Below, in pieces: positions 62,403-64,000 of a DNA stretch of 64,000 bases. Position 1 is the stretch's first letter, and each line of letters opens with the position of its first letter. Below the pieces are notes generated by a model. The model was not told the DNA's origin, did no database searches, and saw nothing but the letters and a program-made list of their open reading frames with translations. This DNA is from Sphingomonas sp. S1-29 (GTDB lineage Bacteria > Pseudomonadota > Alphaproteobacteria > Sphingomonadales > Sphingomonadaceae), in contig NZ_CP110678.1 of the NCBI RefSeq assembly GCF_026167545.1, positions 865,501 through 929,500 on the forward strand, written 5' to 3'. The position numbers and the translations under genes were made by a program.

Positions 62403-63118
62403 GCTGGTCGCACCGTAGCGGTGAAGCGATACCCGACACCGCGCACCGTTTCGATCAGCGGCGCAGGATCCCCGTCGGCCAGCTTGCGGCGCAACCGGCT
62501 GATCGCAATGTCGACCGCGCGGTCATAGGCAGCGGCATCGACGCCACGCGCCAGATCAAGCAGCGAATCGCGGCTGAGCACCCGGCCCGGTCGTTGCACA
62601 AACGCTGCAAGCAGCGCGTGGTCGCCTTCGCTTAGGACCAGCGGGCGCCCGGCCGGATCGCGCAGTCGTCGTTCGTCCATGTCGAGATACCAGCCGGCGA
62701 AAGTCACGCCGCTTGGTGGCGCGGTCGCCGGCGCTTCGCTTCGCGGCCGGCGCAGGAGCGCCCGGATGCGAGCGAGCAATTCGCGCGGCTCGAACGGCTT
62801 CACTAGATAATCCCACGCGCCGACCTCAAGACCAACGACCCGGTCCGTGACACCATCGAGTGCGCTCAGCATCAGAATCGGCCGGCCACCCGTCGCCAGG
62901 CGGCGGCACAGTGACAGTCCGTCCTCACCGGGCATCATGACGTCGAGTACGATCAGGTCGACCGGCGCGACCGCAAGCGCCCGTTCGCAGGCCGCGGCGT
63001 CGGCTGCAGCCCGCACGCAATAGCCATGCGCGGTAAGAAATTCGGCAAGCGCGTCGCGGATGCTGGTGTCGTCATCGACGACGAGGATGGTCTCCGCGAG
63101 CTTGGGAAGGATGGCCAT
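62399..63118 (-). CDS. OmpR-family response regulator
   Basis: A 239-residue two-component regulator. The receiver domain has acidic DDDTS, phospho-acceptor Asp in LIVLDVMMPGEDG, Thr/Ser-type LMLSALDG and Lys in YLVKPFEPRELL. The DNA-binding winged helix (about 140-237) reads LVLSEGDHALLAAFVQRPGR, RAVDIAISRLRRKLADGDPA and ETVRGVGYRF. The ATG at 63118 is chosen; the upstream frame is not conserved. It is the first gene of the operon, coupled to the kinase by a TTGA overlap, and divergent from a TonB-receptor-like gene, which it may control. Confidence 0.92.
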   Translation of the reverse strand: MAILPKLAETILVVDDDTSIRDALAEFLTAHGYCVRAAADAAACERALAVAPVDLIVLDVMMPGEDGLSLCRRLATGGRPILMLSALDGVTDRVVGLEVGAWDYLVKPFEPRELLARIRALLRRPRSEAPATAPPSGVTFAGWYLDMDERRLRDPAGRPLVLSEGDHALLAAFVQRPGRVLSRDSLLDLARGVDAAAYDRAVDIAISRLRRKLADGDPAPLIETVRGVGYRFTATVRPA

Positions 63119-63143
63119 GAGCAAGCATCGATAGCGCGCTTTT

Positions 63144-63171
63144 GTAGCATTTGCGTATCCGCCGCTGCTAC
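63144..63171. promoter_or_regulatory. Inverted repeat in the divergent promoter region
   Basis: GTAGCA and TGCTAC with centres 22 bases apart, two helical turns, between the response regulator and the receptor gene. Such spacing suits a regulator dimer on one DNA face. A candidate only. Confidence 0.3.
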
Positions 63172-63245
63172 GCACCCGACATCGCGAGGCTACGGTCTGC
63201 TGCTTGAAGGTTCCCGTCGGTCCAATCGAAGGGGGAGCAGCAGCG

Positions 63246-64000
63246 ATGCAAAAAGCGAAACGGTACGTAGGAGTCTCGGCAATCTCCCTGTTCGCGGCGC
63301 CAGCTGCTGCGCAAGAACGCCCGCCCGTGACTGCGCCTTCCGCAACCACCGCCCCGCAGACCGCACCGCGGGCCGGCGCGACGCGGGCGTCGCCGCCCCG
63401 CGCTCCGGGGCCGCAAATGATTTTCCGCGATGCGCAGGGCAACCCGCTGCCGCCAGAGGTCCAGCGCCAGCTTGAAGAGCGGTTTCGCAACAATCCCCCC
63501 GCGCAGACCGGCCAACCTCCAGCCCGGAACGGCGATATCGTCGTCACCAGCGATCGAGCGCGCGGGGCAGTGATTGGCGACGTGCCGGCGGAGCGGAGTT
63601 TCGACATGCTCAGCGTGCGCGCGTTTGGGGCGACCGATGTGAGCGAACTGCTTGAGGCGATCGCGCCGCAGGCCCGCAGCAATCGCGGACGCTCGGATGC
63701 CGGTCCGGTGACGCTCCTGAACGGCCGCCGCGTCTCGAGCTTTGCCGAGATCGCCCGGATACCCACCGAAGCGATCGAGCGGATGGATGTCTTTCCGGAA
63801 GAACTGGCGCTGCGCTACGGCTTTCGCGCCGACCAGAAGGTGGTGAACATCGTCACCCTTCCAAACTTCCGCTCGCTCGTCACCCAGGCGACCGCGCTGG
63901 TGCCGACCGAGGGCGGGACGGCGACCGGCGGTTTGACCGCAGATCAGCTAATCCTCAGCGGCGACACCCGGCTCGGGATTGGCGCCAGCTACAACCGAAC
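63246..64000 (+). CDS. TonB-dependent receptor-like protein, N-terminal part, cut by window edge
   Basis: 251 codons are in the window. A signal peptide ends near AAAQ (residue 23), followed by a Pro/Ala-rich linker and PPEVQRQLEERFRNNP. A TonB-plug-like domain starts at NGDIVVTSDRARGAVIGDVP, with TLLNGRRVSSFAEIARIPTE, IERMDVFPEELALRYGFRAD and QKVVNIVT, as in sphingomonad receptors. The barrel lies beyond 64000. GGGGGAG is nine bases before the ATG at 63246. The plug departs from the commonest sequence (no strong VRG motif). It may be a receptor for the signal sensed by the divergent two-component system; this is inference. Confidence 0.8.
   Translation, partial: MQKAKRYVGVSAISLFAAPAAAQERPPVTAPSATTAPQTAPRAGATRASPPRAPGPQMIFRDAQGNPLPPEVQRQLEERFRNNPPAQTGQPPARNGDIVVTSDRARGAVIGDVPAERSFDMLSVRAFGATDVSELLEAIAPQARSNRGRSDAGPVTLLNGRRVSSFAEIARIPTEAIERMDVFPEELALRYGFRADQKVVNIVTLPNFRSLVTQATALVPTEGGTATGGLTADQLILSGDTRLGIGASYNR

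Overview
The window looks like chromosomal DNA of a sphingomonad (Alphaproteobacteria, Sphingomonadales; probably Sphingomonas or a close relative). The grounds are the very high GC, sphingomonad-style TonB-dependent receptors, a GatCAB amidotransferase, a class II DAHP synthase, a tig/clpP/clpX/lon/hupB neighbourhood and CCA-encoding tRNA genes. No plasmid, phage structural, CRISPR or rRNA genes were seen. The assignment is inference from protein families, not a database match.

Layout. (1) 1-6.5 kb: the start of a GspE-like ATPase with a degenerate P-loop (cut by the window edge), a prolyl-4-hydroxylase-type dioxygenase, and a lipoprotein/TonB-receptor pair. (2) 6.5-18.2 kb: a protein quality-control region, all on the minus strand: tRNA-Leu, tig, a glycosyltransferase, clpP, clpX, lon, hupB and tRNA-Val. 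A few unrelated plus-strand genes and a cation/proton exchanger interrupt it. (3) 18.2-27.8 kb: housekeeping, with two tiny disordered proteins, gatCAB, a DUF3089 hydrolase with ruvX, a membrane chemoreceptor, and pyrB with a dihydroorotase-like partner that lacks its metal-binding HxH. (4) 27.9-41.9 kb: a xylan/arabinan utilisation region with aldose epimerase, xylonate-type dehydratase, three GH43 enzymes, GH51 arabinofuranosidase, a SGNH/sialate-esterase-type esterase, xylA and xylB. A TGATAGCGCTAACG site lies upstream of the GH43-xylB-xylA operon. (5) 42-49.5 kb: cysS, a D-2-hydroxyacid dehydrogenase, a DAHP synthase preceded in frame by a helix-turn-helix domain, a DUF1080 protein, formate-THF ligase and tRNA-Glu, with several palindromic intergenic repeats. 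(6) 49.5-52.7 kb: a mosaic patch next to tRNA-Glu with DUF2200, a glycerate-kinase-like P-loop kinase, a broken DUF4142 gene and a Crp/Fnr regulator. (7) 52.7-60.8 kb: MBL-fold hydrolase, DUF892 ferritin-like protein, then a tightly packed operon of an unrecognised 741-residue protein, SDR, zinc dehydrogenase, beta-propeller lactonase and MFS transporter. (8) 61-64 kb: a two-component system whose kinase has an in-frame amber codon, divergent from a TonB-receptor-like gene cut by the right edge.

How the genes fit together. Region 4 can take arabinoxylan fragments to D-xylose (GH43, GH51, esterase), equilibrate anomers (epimerase), and send xylose through isomerase and kinase to xylulose-5-phosphate. 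The dehydratase suggests a parallel oxidative route for sugar acids. Region 7 has the enzyme set of a sugar-oxidation pathway (two dehydrogenases, a lactonase, a transporter) around a protein of unknown function. It is the best candidate here for an undescribed catabolic system. The in-frame HTH-DAHP synthase, with a perfect palindrome just upstream, is the best candidate for an undescribed regulatory arrangement.
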